Below, piece after piece: positions 7,722 through 16,900 of a stretch of 38,140 nucleotides of DNA. The notes under the pieces were generated by a model. The model was not told where the DNA came from and did no database searches. It was given only the letters and a program-made list of their open reading frames with translations. Position numbers and translations under genes: made by a program. Positions within the stretch are counted from its first letter, which is position 1. Each line of letters opens with the position of its first letter. The DNA comes from an uncultured Acidimicrobiaceae bacterium (GTDB taxonomy: Bacteria; Actinomycetota; Acidimicrobiia; Acidimicrobiales; Microtrichaceae), in contig CALMLJ010000154.1 of assembly GCA_937868025.1 (NCBI GenBank), positions 1 through 38,140 of the forward strand, read 5' to 3'.

Positions 7722-7941
7722 ACTGAGCCTGACCGGCGCCGACCTCGACGCCATCCGCGCCGTCTTCGCTGAGGAGATCGCCCGCAACAACGCGGCGCCG
7801 CACGGCGACCTCGACGACCCGACCGACGGCCCGCTCGACCAGGCGGCGCTCCGCCGCCACGGTGACGCCGTGGACCTGGTGCGCCAGGACACGCAGTCGC
7901 ACTGCATGGCGTGCGGCCACAGGGGCGAGGTGGCGTCATGA
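7708..7941 (+). CDS. Small protein with C-terminal CxxC
   Basis: 77 residues. The N-terminus is helical and acidic; the C-terminus reads SHCMACGHRGE, a half zinc knuckle (C-x2-C preceded by His). GGAGG lies upstream within the duplicated start region. The stop overlaps the next gene (ATGA at 7938). Function unknown; it belongs to the run of small zinc-type proteins that follows. Confidence 0.7.
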   Translation: MSTITLSLTGADLDAIRAVFAEEIARNNAAPHGDLDDPTDGPLDQAALRRHGDAVDLVRQDTQSHCMACGHRGEVAS

Positions 7942-8312
7942 GCACCGTCACCGTGTGCACGATGTGCGACGGCGACCAGGGCGTGTTCGCTGAGGCCGGT
8001 CGGCCCGGCTTGCGCTGGTTCGCCTGCGGCCGCTGCGAAGGCACCGGCGTCGAGCCGTTCGACGTCGCGGCGCTGACCGATGCCGAGCTGGTCGCCTATG
8101 TGGAGGCGGCCGACATCGAGGGCCACGTCGAGACGGACTGTCACGCGAGCTACCGCTCGTCGCAGCCCGGCACCGTGTACGTCATGGAGGACGGCACGGT
8201 GTCGGGCGGCTGGGGCGACGACGTGGCGGCGTCGCTGCTCGTGTGGGTCCACGCGGTCGACGTCGACACGACGACCGTCGAGATCACCGACAGCATCGAG
8301 AGGTTCACATGA
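7938..8312 (+). CDS. DnaJ-like zinc-knuckle protein, paralogue 1
   Basis: 124 residues starting MSTVTVCTMCDGDQG. Two knuckles, CTMCDGDQG and CGRCEGTG (about residues 33-40), are spaced like half of the DnaJ cysteine-rich domain and should bind one zinc ion. The second knuckle is followed by VEP, a signature shared with the genes at 9007 and 9171. The C-terminal part is acidic with beta-like segments. An ATGA overlap fixes the start; an earlier in-frame ATG at 7911 lies inside the upstream gene. No J-domain is present, so this is not a DnaJ chaperone. Confidence 0.75.
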   Translation: MSTVTVCTMCDGDQGVFAEAGRPGLRWFACGRCEGTGVEPFDVAALTDAELVAYVEAADIEGHVETDCHASYRSSQPGTVYVMEDGTVSGGWGDDVAASLLVWVHAVDVDTTTVEITDSIERFT

Positions 8313-9010
8313 GCGCTCCAATCCGAGGCCAGCGGCGCCGTGGTACCCCGTCGCTGGTGCTGCCCGGTGACCCTGACGCGTGCGGGTGGATCGCCATGGG
8401 TGACGGGCTATACCAGGCGTGTGGCGTCAATGTTGCGCCTTGGAGGCACCTGACTCGACAGCACGTTCGAGCCCAATACGTGGGCCGCCCGACCCGCTGG
8501 GGCAACCCGGCCAAGGTCGTCGACGATGGCGGGCTAGGTGTTCGCTACGCCGTGATGGTCGATGGTCCGGGGTTCTGCGGGGGCCTGTACGCCGACCGGG
8601 CAGCAGCAAACACTCGCGCCGCATGGGCGTACGAGTCGTCTTCTCGTAAGCGGGTCAAGGACGAGCCGATCGAACTCGCCCGCCATCTCGCCCCGCTGGT
8701 GACCGCTGACGTGCTCTCCTGCTGGTGCCCGCTCGATGCCCCGTGCCACGCGGACACGCTGTGTGATCTGGTGGGCCGACTCCGGTCCGGTGACCTGGTG
8801 CCGGGGTTGGTGGCCACCCCGGACGTGTGCGACGGCGCGCTGTGCATCGAATGCACGGACTGGAGCGTCGTTATGGTGGCCGATGAGATCACTAGATTCG
8901 GCGAGTACGATGACTGGACGAGCGAGGAGGCTGTCTATGCCTTGGCGGCAGACCTCGAAGTCGACCCTGATCTGGTTGAGGTTGCCGCACGGGTCGGCGG
9001 TGCACTGTGA
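8309..9010 (+). CDS. DUF4326-domain protein
   Basis: 233 residues. YVGRPTRWGNPAKV (about 57-70) and LSCWCPLDAPCHADTL (about 136-150) are the hallmarks of DUF4326, a family common in phages with no assigned biochemical role. The C-terminal tail is acidic and carries CIECTDW. ATG 8309 overlaps the previous stop (ATGA), and the stop overlaps the GTG of the next gene. Conserved Cys/His residues suggest metal binding. Confidence 0.85.
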   Translation: MSAPIRGQRRRGTPSLVLPGDPDACGWIAMGDGLYQACGVNVAPWRHLTRQHVRAQYVGRPTRWGNPAKVVDDGGLGVRYAVMVDGPGFCGGLYADRAAANTRAAWAYESSSRKRVKDEPIELARHLAPLVTADVLSCWCPLDAPCHADTLCDLVGRLRSGDLVPGLVATPDVCDGALCIECTDWSVVMVADEITRFGEYDDWTSEEAVYALAADLEVDPDLVEVAARVGGAL

Positions 9011-9174
9011 GCGGCGAGGACGAGTGCACGATCTGTGAGGGCGGCGGCGGTTGGTTCGTGGTGCGTAGTGGCTACGGCGACCGCTACGCCGAGACGTGCC
9101 AGCACTGCGACGGCACCGGTATCGAGCCAGACCCCGGCGTGATGCCGACCCCAACCGTAGAGGAGTACCTGTGA
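9007..9174 (+). CDS. DnaJ-like zinc-knuckle protein, paralogue 2
   Basis: A 55-residue GTG-started gene almost wholly made of one zinc unit: CTICEGGGG (C8, C11) and CQHCDGTG, followed by IEP. It matches the pattern in the genes at 7938 and 9171. Start and stop both overlap neighbours as GTGA. The small size implies a stand-alone zinc-knuckle peptide. Confidence 0.7.
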   Translation: MSGEDECTICEGGGGWFVVRSGYGDRYAETCQHCDGTGIEPDPGVMPTPTVEEYL

Positions 9175-9527
9175 GCGGCATCATCCCAACGGCCGAGGAA
9201 GCAGCGAGCGCCGCCGCTGGACTCCGTGCGTGGCGTGCGTTTGTCGACGACCGGGCCGACCACACCGACCTTGCCACTTTCGACGCTGACATCGTGCTCC
9301 CGTTGCTGGACGCGATCGCGGCGGGCCGGGTGTTCGAGGTCCGCCCCGAGCGCTGCGCTATGTGCAGGGGTAGAGGTCACTCATCATTTCAAGATGATGG
9401 GGTCATGGTCACACACGACTGCGGCCGCTGCGAGGGCTCGGGCTACGAGCCTGCCCCGCCGGGCCGCAAGCAGCGCACCGCCTACGACGCCATGATCGAC
9501 GGCGCCACAGCTGACGGCGACACGTGA
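9171..9527 (+). CDS. DnaJ-like zinc-knuckle protein, paralogue 3
   Basis: 118 residues from GTG 9171, with an AGAGGAG ribosome binding site (about 9159-9165) upstream. The N-terminal 65 residues are helical; then come CAMCRGRG and CGRCEGSG followed by YEP. Shared spacing and the trailing EP make it a paralogue of the genes at 7938 and 9007. An earlier in-frame ATG at 9096 lies inside the upstream gene. The stop TGA (9525-9527) overlaps the next start. Confidence 0.7.
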   Translation: MSGIIPTAEEAASAAAGLRAWRAFVDDRADHTDLATFDADIVLPLLDAIAAGRVFEVRPERCAMCRGRGHSSFQDDGVMVTHDCGRCEGSGYEPAPPGRKQRTAYDAMIDGATADGDT

Positions 9528-9796
9528 TGTTTACGACGTGGGATCACACGTTGGGCCCCGCCCGCAAGGATCACCGGTGCGACGGGTGCGGCGCCACCAT
9601 CGATCGAGGTGCGCCGCATCAGGCGTGGCGGTGCTCGACCGATCACGCGCCGGTTACGGTGCGCATGCACTATCTGTGCTGGCGCTACTCGATCGGGTAT
9701 GCCGAGTGCAGCATTCACGACGACGTCGACCCGGTCTGTTCGATTGGCTGCGCAGCTTGCCGCCAATCGAGTGGGTCTAGCCCTTGGCTTTGGTGA
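9527..9796 (+). CDS. Small Cys/His-rich zinc protein
   Basis: 89 residues (90 if GTG 9524 is used) starting MFTTWDHTLGPARKDHRCDGCGATIDRG. Cys and His are abundant: CDGC, then CSTDH, HYLC, ECSIHDD and CSIGCAAC, enough for two zinc sites. The frame at 9538 is a shadow. The last 20 bases overlap the 3' end of the convergent endolysin gene. Function unknown. Confidence 0.65.
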   Translation: MFTTWDHTLGPARKDHRCDGCGATIDRGAPHQAWRCSTDHAPVTVRMHYLCWRYSIGYAECSIHDDVDPVCSIGCAACRQSSGSSPWLW

Positions 9797-10523
9797 CGGC
9801 CTCGACCTCGGCGACCACTGCGCCGAGCGTCATCGGGCCGACTTCGCCGTCGACGACGAGGCGCTTCTTGTGCTGGAACACGGACACCGCCCACAGCGTG
9901 GCGTCGCCGAACACGCCATCCTCGACCAGGCGGGAGTAACCGAACTTGCAAGCAATAACGTTGAGTAGCGCCTGCAAGAATCGGACGTCGCCGCCCGTCA
10001 TGCCGTGCCGCAGGATGCGTGTCCCCTCGACGGCCACCGTGCGCCGACCCGCCGGCGGCCCGGTATCGGTCACGGAGATGTAGCCGACGATCCGAGAGCG
10101 TCGTTTCATTTCGAGGACGCGCCCCCCGGTGCGCGACCCGCTCGTGTCGGTGTTGCCTTCCAGCGTGTGGATGCGCCCGTCGCCGAGCACGCCCTGGACG
10201 ATCCCGGTGTGTGACGGGCGGCCGATGAAGTCGTAGAGCACGATGTCGCCGCGCTTGGGGGTGTCGGTCCATGACCCGTCGCGGCGTGCCCAGTTGACCG
10301 CCGAGGGGCAGTAGGCGAACCCTGATCGTTTCGCGTCCTGCATCTTGGGGAGCGGGTGGCCGGCGCGGTCGAAGCACCATGACACGTACATGGCGCACCA
10401 GGGGCCGCGGTACCCCCACCAGTCGGAGTACTTGACCTTGTTGGAGTAGGCGGGCGATTCGGCGGTGCCGATCTCGGCGCGTGCGACTGCGATGACCTTC
10501 TCGATGTCGGCGAGGATCGTCAC
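9777..10523 (-). CDS. Endolysin: CHAP/NlpC-type amidase with PG-binding domain
   Basis: 248 residues from GTG 10523, which overlaps the previous stop (GTGA); a longer ORF to 10775 reads through two upstream genes. Residues 1-150 form a cysteine peptidase/amidase: PWCAMYVSWC places catalytic Cys at C43, and SHTGIV places His at H105, preceded by the typical RGDIVLYDF. Residues about 165-245 form a peptidoglycan-binding type 1 domain (GGDVRFLQALLN, VEDGVFGDAT, VDGEVGPMTL). It should cleave host peptidoglycan at the end of infection. It is the last gene of the leftward arm. Confidence 0.9.
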   Translation of the reverse strand: MTILADIEKVIAVARAEIGTAESPAYSNKVKYSDWWGYRGPWCAMYVSWCFDRAGHPLPKMQDAKRSGFAYCPSAVNWARRDGSWTDTPKRGDIVLYDFIGRPSHTGIVQGVLGDGRIHTLEGNTDTSGSRTGGRVLEMKRRSRIVGYISVTDTGPPAGRRTVAVEGTRILRHGMTGGDVRFLQALLNVIACKFGYSRLVEDGVFGDATLWAVSVFQHKKRLVVDGEVGPMTLGAVVAEVEAVTKAKG

Positions 10524-10639
10524 GACTCGAACGCCTCCCGCTCGCTGTCGGTCATGTAGATCACGTCGCCGGTTTGTGGGCCATCGCCGGGATCGGGGGC
10601 GTTGTTGGTGTTGACGAGTAGCTCGTCGTCGGCGTCCAT
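10520..10639 (-). CDS. 39-residue acidic peptide
   Basis: The frame starts MDADDELLVNTNNAPD and ends SEREAFES, strongly acidic. ATG 10639 overlaps the upstream stop (TGATG) and the stop overlaps the endolysin GTG (GTGA). Both couplings support it as a real gene. No known family. Confidence 0.6.
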   Translation of the reverse strand: MDADDELLVNTNNAPDPGDGPQTGDVIYMTDSEREAFES

Positions 10640-10881
10640 CAGTTCGCCCCCGGCTGAATCTCGGCGCCAGTGAGGACGTCGAGCAGCGTGTCGAAGAGGG
10701 TGCCGGTGAGCCGCAGCGCTTCGTCCCTGGCGTCTTCGGGATCGACCCCGGCATTTGCATCTTGCGCCGCTGCAATGAGATCGGGATGCGTGGCGTAAAT
10801 CTGCTCGGTGGTCTGCGCCCGCAGCCGGGTTATAAAGCCGATGGCGTCGTTGGCCTCGTCGAGCGTGACTGTGCGCGCCAT
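10639..10881 (-). CDS. Small helical hypothetical protein
   Basis: 80 residues starting MARTVTLDEANDAIGFITRL, likely all helical. ATG 10881 overlaps the preceding stop; GTG 10884 would add one residue. It sits between tail and lysis genes. Function unknown; a virion or lysis accessory role is possible by position. Confidence 0.7.
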   Translation of the reverse strand: MARTVTLDEANDAIGFITRLRAQTTEQIYATHPDLIAAAQDANAGVDPEDARDEALRLTGTLFDTLLDVLTGAEIQPGAN

Positions 10882-11156
10882 CACACGAGCCTAGCGACGA
10901 GGCGGGCGGTGATCTCGGGGTCCATCCCGGCGTCGATCATGGCGTCACCGATGTCAGAGCGGTCCACTTCGAGAGCGTCGACCCTTTCGGCCTCCGCCTG
11001 CGCGAACGCGGCGAGGGCGTCGCGGTGCGCGCGTTCGGCGGCGTCCATGTCGGCGGCTGACACCTCTTCGCAGCCGTCGAGTTCGTCGGGTATCTCGTCG
11101 GCGGTGACGGCGAACGGTGGCCCGCCGTCGCGGCTGAAGTAGCGGGTGGTGCTCAT
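10881..11156 (-). CDS. Small acidic hypothetical protein
   Basis: 91 residues starting MSTTRYFSRDGGPPFAV, helical and Ala/Glu/Asp-rich after residue 30. ATG 11156 overlaps the upstream stop (ATGA); the longer reading to 11633 is a shadow of the next gene. No motif recognised. Confidence 0.7.
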   Translation of the reverse strand: MSTTRYFSRDGGPPFAVTADEIPDELDGCEEVSAADMDAAERAHRDALAAFAQAEAERVDALEVDRSDIGDAMIDAGMDPEITARLVARLV

Positions 11157-11845
11157 GAGTCGCCTCCGGAGTCGTGGCGCAGCACCGTGATGGTGCTCGC
11201 CGATGTGGTGATGATGCCGGCCCCGGCGCCAACGAGCGTGGCGACGGCCTGTTTGCGCCAGCGGATCGTGGCCGACTGTCCGGGCGCGAGCTTCACCGTG
11301 TTGTAGCTGGGCTGCAGCGCGAAGCCGAACTTCACGCCGCCGGACAGCACCCCGGCGCCTTCGGCGTGTGTCTTCCAGCCGGTGTCGAATCCGCCGCCCG
11401 GGGCGGTCAGCTCGACGCGGGCCTGTACCGCGAAGCTGTCGCCGTTGGTGACGGAGAATGCGGCGAGGCCGTGGTCGGCGAGGAAGGTCCACAGTGCCGA
11501 GCGGCACCCGGTGTTGGTCACCGACCACGTGAGGTCTTCCATGAGCCACTGCCCGAGCCCTGCCGGTGTGGCCGACGCTGGGGCGCCGAAGACGGTAGCG
11601 ACCTGGCTGGCGTCGCCGGGCTGCGATGCCCACAGCGTGCCGCCCATGTCGATGTGGAGGCCCTGGCCGCAGTTGGCGCCGGAGGGCTGCTCCTTGGTGC
11701 CGACGCCGAAGGGGCGCCGCGTCTTGACCGACGCGAGGCAGGTGGCCTCGCTGACGGCCAGGCCGCCCGCGGGGTCGGGGTTGAACGCGGGTTTGTTGTC
11801 GCCGTCGCGCCGCAGCCCGGCGCCGAGGCAGGGATCACATGCCAT
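11153..11845 (-). CDS. Putative beta-rich minor virion protein
   Basis: 230 residues, N-terminus MACDPCLGAGLRRDG with a CxxC. The rest is glycine-, serine- and threonine-rich with alternating beta segments such as TWSVTNTGC and GQSATIRWR, like a distal tail or adhesin domain. It lies after the minor tail genes and just below the holin-like gene (11-base overlap). A second late protein (31451-31798) opens with the similar MACAPC. Exact role unknown. Confidence 0.65.
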   Translation of the reverse strand: MACDPCLGAGLRRDGDNKPAFNPDPAGGLAVSEATCLASVKTRRPFGVGTKEQPSGANCGQGLHIDMGGTLWASQPGDASQVATVFGAPASATPAGLGQWLMEDLTWSVTNTGCRSALWTFLADHGLAAFSVTNGDSFAVQARVELTAPGGGFDTGWKTHAEGAGVLSGGVKFGFALQPSYNTVKLAPGQSATIRWRKQAVATLVGAGAGIITTSASTITVLRHDSGGDS

Positions 11846-12056
11846 GAGATGACTCCTTGACGGGGGTGACTCGCCCTCGGGTGGCGATGGCGAGCAGCAG
11901 CGCGGCGAGTGGGTTGACGACGGCGACGACCGCGGCGGCTTGGCTGGGCTCGACCGTCACGAACGCGAGGATGACGGCGAGCACGGCGTTGACCGCGGCC
12001 ACACCGGCGCCCATGATGACCAGGACGGGCTCGGATTTGACGGGCAGCTCGATCAT
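11835..12056 (-). CDS. Holin-like protein with two TM helices
   Basis: 73 residues: a short N-terminal segment MIELPVKSEP, a first hydrophobic helix (about 11-33), a short turn (EPSQA), a second hydrophobic helix (about 38-58) and the basic tail RGRVTPVKESSHGM. This is the layout of small actinophage holins, which open the membrane for the endolysin. The endolysin is five genes downstream. ATG 12056 overlaps the previous stop (ATGA). Confidence 0.75.
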   Translation of the reverse strand: MIELPVKSEPVLVIMGAGVAAVNAVLAVILAFVTVEPSQAAAVVAVVNPLAALLLAIATRGRVTPVKESSHGM

Positions 12057-12487
12057 GTGGCCATCCTACCCGCGATCGTGTCGGGGTCGTGGCGTGCCCA
12101 TATCATGTCGATGGTGGCCTGGTCGGCGCCTGCGGCCTCGGCTATCGACTTCATGGCCATCGCGCGCCCTTCGGCGACGAGACGGGCGCGGTCGGATTGG
12201 TAGTTTTGGGTGCGCATCTCGGTCAGCTCAGCGCCCTGCTCGTCTACGCGACCGGACAGGTGTGCCATGTCGATACGCAACGCTGCTATCTGTTTCGCAC
12301 ACTGGGAGCGCTCATCGTCGCGTGCCGCCTGGATGGCCACACCGTCGGCGGTGCTGTCGTCGCGGGTCGCCTCGATGCGCAGCTGGGTCGACTTGTACCG
12401 CTCGCGGAGAATGGCGACGGCGCCCGCGGTCAGCGCCCCGATGATGGTGGCGATGTAGCCGAACGACTCGCGGAGCAGGTCACCCAT
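12053..12487 (-). CDS. Membrane-anchored coiled-coil protein of the lysis region
   Basis: 144 residues from ATG 12487, which overlaps the upstream stop by eight bases; a TTG start at 12508 would add seven residues. One N-terminal TM helix (YIATIIGALTAGAVAIL) is followed by a long charged coiled coil (about 30-110). The topology suits a lysis accessory or second holin component. Family not recognised. Confidence 0.65.
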   Translation of the reverse strand: MGDLLRESFGYIATIIGALTAGAVAILRERYKSTQLRIEATRDDSTADGVAIQAARDDERSQCAKQIAALRIDMAHLSGRVDEQGAELTEMRTQNYQSDRARLVAEGRAMAMKSIAEAAGADQATIDMIWARHDPDTIAGRMAT

Positions 12488-12953
12488 CGGGCTGGTTGGC
12501 TGGGCCAACGGTGAGAGGCGAGATCACAAGGAACCCGATGAGCGATATGAAGCCGTAGCCGAACGCGCCGGAGATCGACCAGTTGTGTCCCGCTGCGGCG
12601 TCCCAGGCGAGCGACACCGACCACGATGCCCAGATGCCCGACTGGGCCATGATGGCAAAGTCGAGGGTGCGACGCGAGCGGCGGGCGATCGACACGGCAC
12701 CGATGACGGCGATGAGGATGAGTGCGGTGCCGCCGACCCGTATCGAGATCCACGATGACAGCTCGCGCCACACGTTTGGGGAGAAGACGCGGGTCGGCCA
12801 GATGACCGTGGCGATGCCCATGCAGAGCTGATAGACGACGAGCAGGATGGTGGCGCCGAGATGGAGGCGCTTGAGCCATTCCGTCCAAGCGGCGAGACGG
12901 CGCAGCGAGTCGTTCAGCTCGCCGACCAGCCGCGCGTGTTCGGTGTCCGTCAC
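12480..12953 (-). CDS. Multi-pass membrane protein
   Basis: 157 residues from GTG 12953 (GTGA overlap). A helical charged N-terminus (1-30) is followed by about four hydrophobic segments: GATILLVVYQLCMGIATVIW, GGTALILIAVIGAVSI, SGIWASWSVSLAW and a C-terminal GFISLIGFLVI. It is next to two other membrane proteins ahead of the endolysin, so a lysis role is likely. A longer ORF reaching 13460 is a shadow. Confidence 0.7.
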   Translation of the reverse strand: MTDTEHARLVGELNDSLRRLAAWTEWLKRLHLGATILLVVYQLCMGIATVIWPTRVFSPNVWRELSSWISIRVGGTALILIAVIGAVSIARRSRRTLDFAIMAQSGIWASWSVSLAWDAAAGHNWSISGAFGYGFISLIGFLVISPLTVGPANQPDG

Positions 12954-13936
12954 GCGCTCACAGTAGCAGCGTCCACACTGAACGCGCTTTCGTGACCACC
13001 CTGAGTGATGCCGACGTGCAGCGCTGTGATCTCGCACGGCCCGGCGAGTGTGATGCCGGCGCGGGTGTCGACGTCGACGCGGATGACGGCCCCGGGTCGC
13101 CATGCGTCCCAGTCGCCGAGCTCCACGCCGGACCGCAGCGAGATCGCGGCCTCGCCGTCGGTGGCGTTGGACGACAGGAGCCGCCGCGGGCCCCGCCCGT
13201 TCGTTTCGCCGGTGTCGGCCCACGTTGTGGAGCGGGCGAGGTAGTCGGCGCGGGGGTCGCCTTGGCTGAGCGTGACGGCGCGCTCGCCCCACATGCCGGG
13301 CGACACGTGGTAGGTGGTGTCGCCGATGATGGTCGAGGCGTAGTCGAGCCCGTCGACGAACACGGCGGGTGGCTCGTCCCAGTCGGCCTCGGTGAGCGTG
13401 ACGCCCGGCGAGGCGAACGGCGCGGCGCCGACCTGGAGCACCCCGGCGCGGGCGGTCCACCGGGCGCCGCTCGACTCGATGTCACTGCCGATCAGTAGGT
13501 TGGTCGCCGTGTACGGGGTGCCTTGCGGGGCGGCGTGGACGTAGAGGCCGACGCGCCCTTGCGCGTCGGCCTGTTCGACGAGCTGGCGGACGACGCTGGC
13601 GGCGTCGCCTCGCGCGGCGGCGGTGCGCCGTCGGTCCATGACCCAGCGCATCCGATCGTGTGCGGCGACGGTGAGTTGTCCAGCCGTGGCGCCGACCCCG
13701 ACGATCGGCCCGGCGAAGGTGGCCACGCCGTCGCGACTGAGGTGCAGCTCGTGTAGCCACGGTGTGACGGCGACCGGCGCGGCGCACCCGTCGAGGGTGA
13801 GCGACACGACGGCGACGTCACTGAGCCGGTGGTCGAGGCCACCGACGACGACCGCTCCGGACGGGATCGCCCACACGGTCGGCCCGCCGCGTTGCACGAT
13901 CTTGGCGTCCCAGCGGGCACAGAGCGCGGCGGCCAT
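12950..13936 (-). CDS. Minor tail protein (Gp37-like)
   Basis: 328 residues from ATG 13936, one base overlapping the previous stop; the ORF to 14014 overlaps the upstream gene. The N-terminal domain (VWAIPSGAVVVGG, then WLHELHLSRDGVATFAGPIVGVG) resembles the siphovirus ReqiPepy6 Gp37-like tail family. The C-terminal half is beta-rich. It follows the large minor tail protein and precedes the membrane genes, the usual place of a distal tail protein. Confidence 0.65.
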   Translation of the reverse strand: MAAALCARWDAKIVQRGGPTVWAIPSGAVVVGGLDHRLSDVAVVSLTLDGCAAPVAVTPWLHELHLSRDGVATFAGPIVGVGATAGQLTVAAHDRMRWVMDRRRTAAARGDAASVVRQLVEQADAQGRVGLYVHAAPQGTPYTATNLLIGSDIESSGARWTARAGVLQVGAAPFASPGVTLTEADWDEPPAVFVDGLDYASTIIGDTTYHVSPGMWGERAVTLSQGDPRADYLARSTTWADTGETNGRGPRRLLSSNATDGEAAISLRSGVELGDWDAWRPGAVIRVDVDTRAGITLAGPCEITALHVGITQGGHESAFSVDAATVSA

Positions 13937-16900
13937 CACTCGACCCACGATTGGGCGAGCAGCTCGACGGTGACCGGCGGTGTGGCATCGCCCTCGATGG
14001 TGAGGCCGATGCACAGCCCGCCGCAGTCCGTCGTCACCTCGGGCAGTCCGCGTATCGGGTCGGTGCAGACGGTGCCGGTGATCCGCGCCACCCGGAGCGT
14101 GTCGGTGCCGAGTGTGGTCGTCGAGATGTAGGGCAGCGCTACGGGGATCACACGATCAGCGGGCGGGCACGCCTCGGAGGTTGGCGGGCACGTCGTCGGG
14201 TTGGTCCACACGTGGACCCCGACGTGAACGGCCGGGCCGTTGTTGAACCGCAACAGCGCCGCGTAGTCGGTGCTCTCGGCGGCCACGGTGACGAACAGGG
14301 TGCGCCGCATGAACGGCTCGCACCACGTCTCGCACTCGTCGCCGGTCGCGGTCGGCGGGGCGATGACCGTGTCGCAGTCGAGCGTGTCCGCGAGGTGCGG
14401 GCCGGGCTGGATCGCCACGACGGCGTGCCGTCCCGACTCGTCGGAGAGCGTCACCGCGCCGGTCTTGTCGGTCGAGAATGACTGCCAGCGGAATCCGGCG
14501 CCCTGCTGATACAGCGTCCCGTTCGTGGCGCTCGATGTGACCTGGCCGACGGCGCCGTCCCATGACCACCACGCGATGCCGTCGGGACCGCTGACGATGG
14601 TGGCGTGCTGAAACTCGTCGTCCTCGTACCACCGCGACGGCGGGCACGGCCCGAGCGTCGGCCCCGGCGCGCTGTCGCTCGCCGTGGCGGCGAGGTTCCC
14701 GAAGATCCCGCCGAACAGCTCGGCGTCCAGTGTGCCCACATCGCTGAGGCTGTCGTTGTGGGTGACGCGGCTGATCGTCACGGTCAGGTAGCTGGCGGCG
14801 TTGTTGCCGGCGACGATGTTCGCCAGCTCGATGTACGGGTTGCCGCCCGCCGGGCTGTTGTTGTCGTAGGTGACGAATCCGACGGTGTTCACCGTCCACG
14901 CCCACGACGAGACGCCGGTCGGCATGTTGATGCGGAGCGTGCCGCCGGTGATGCTGTCCTCGCCGTTCGCCGCGACGAACACGGTCCACACGTCATCGGT
15001 GATCGTGGCACCGCGGGCGATCGAGCTGATGTTGCGGTTGAGGCTGGCGTTGATGTAGGCGGTGACGTTCGCTCGTGGCTGCACGACGGGCACGACGGGG
15101 CCGGGCGCGCTGTCGGTGTAGCTCTGGCCGTCACCGTAGGTGCCCGGTTCGGTCCACATTTCGACGTTGAGCGTACCGATGTCGCCGTCGGCGTTGTCGC
15201 GCTGCACGTTGGTGACCGCGATGTCGATGCCGCCGAGTACGCCGATCGAGCCGATCGACGTGACTGGGAGTTCCCAGTAGAGTGCGCCATCGACGGGGGT
15301 GCCGAGCACCGCGTTGAGGGGGGTAGCCGTGACCGTCCACGATGCGACTTCGGCCGGGCGCCACACGCGAATGACCGCGGGGCCGTAGCCGACGTCGGGG
15401 ATTGGCGAACCATCGGTGGGGATGCGCGTGGTGTCAGGGCTGTTGGTGGCCGTAATCTTCCACACATTGCCCCCAAACAGCGCGCCCGGGGACAGGACCG
15501 CAGCCGCTGGGAGCAACTCTGCGTTGACGCCGGGACCGGGAGTGTCGGTGACAGGCTTCATCGGCGACATCGGCGCCGCGTCCGACACGGAGTTGGCCAG
15601 CGACGAGCTGGCGTCGGTGGCGAACATTTCGATGGTAGCGGGGCCGAGCGGGTTGTACGATCCGTCGTGATCGACGGTCAGCGTGTAGCTGATCGAACCA
15701 CCCACGGGGATATCCACGTTGGTGATCCGAGCCCGTTCGTCGCCGTCGAGTGTTGGGGTGTCAGCGCTCGCGCCGTTGTAGGCGGTCGCCGTGATGGTCG
15801 TACCTTGCTTGTGGTTGTCTGGTATCCAGATGAGCACCGTGGCGCTGGTTAACGTGTTCTCGGTGCCGGTGTTCGTGATCCAGCCGCGATATGTGGCCGT
15901 GCCACCAGCCAGCAGCGCACCGGTTAGCACCTCAATGGACACTGCGCCGGGGGTCATCGCGGTCCGGTACGTCGCGGGGATGTCGGGGACGGGCGGTGTG
16001 GCGAGCGGGTCGCCCGGAATGAACGGTGTGACCTCGATCTCGGCCAGTGGTGGCCATATTGAGGGGGTCAGGTCGGGCGCTGGGAACGGCCACGAGTTAT
16101 CGGTCGGGTTGCGTCGCGGCTTGTGTGCGTCGAACGCTGGGAGCGGCTGTGTGACCGGCCGATGCTGCGCCGCCCGTACGAGTGTGGACGTAGAGTCGAA
16201 CGCGGGCCGCTCCACAATCGGGTTGCGGCAGAACACAGCGAGGAGCCCGAGGCGGAACCGGCACGACACGCCGTCAGCGTCGGTCACGTCCACGGTCGCA
16301 GTGTTAGACGGCCCCCCCGGCGTGCCAGCGAGGGACCACACCACCCCCGACGGGGCAGCGCGGAGCCGCCCGCCGGTCGTGTCGTACACGGTAACGCTGC
16401 GGAACGGGGCGCGGAGCCCGGCGCGGGTCAGGTCGTAGAACGCGGAGGCGTCGGGGGACTGCACGACGCGGGTCAGGATCGAGTCGTCGCCCTCGCCTGG
16501 CACCACAATGCAGCCGGGCTGCATGCTGTCCCAGCGGACCGCCGTCGGCGCGCACGGGGCCGGCGCACAGTCGCAGTCGATGAGCAGCGGGTGGAGCGGG
16601 TTGCATTCCGCCTCGCTCCACGCCGCCGCCGGGTAGCTGGTGACGACCTCGGGGGCGTCCCACATGCGGCCGTCGGCCGCCTCGAACAGCACCTCGACGC
16701 GTGACGTGCAGGCGCCGACGTCCTCGAACAGCTCGCGGACCACGACCGCCCGGGCGTCGCGGACGGTGCGGACCGGCCCGCAGTCCTCCGACACGGCCAG
16801 CGTGTGGGCGCCGCAGTCGGTGCACGACCCGGCACGGCACCCGGCGGCAGCGTGGAGCCGCTGCGCGAGCCACGTCACACCGTGGCGTCGGCCCGCGGGC

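Noticed and set aside
14605..15852. 415-codon plus-strand ORF across the large tail protein
   Set aside because: Antisense shadow with Arg/Gly/Val bias and no motif; the minus frame has repeated domains.
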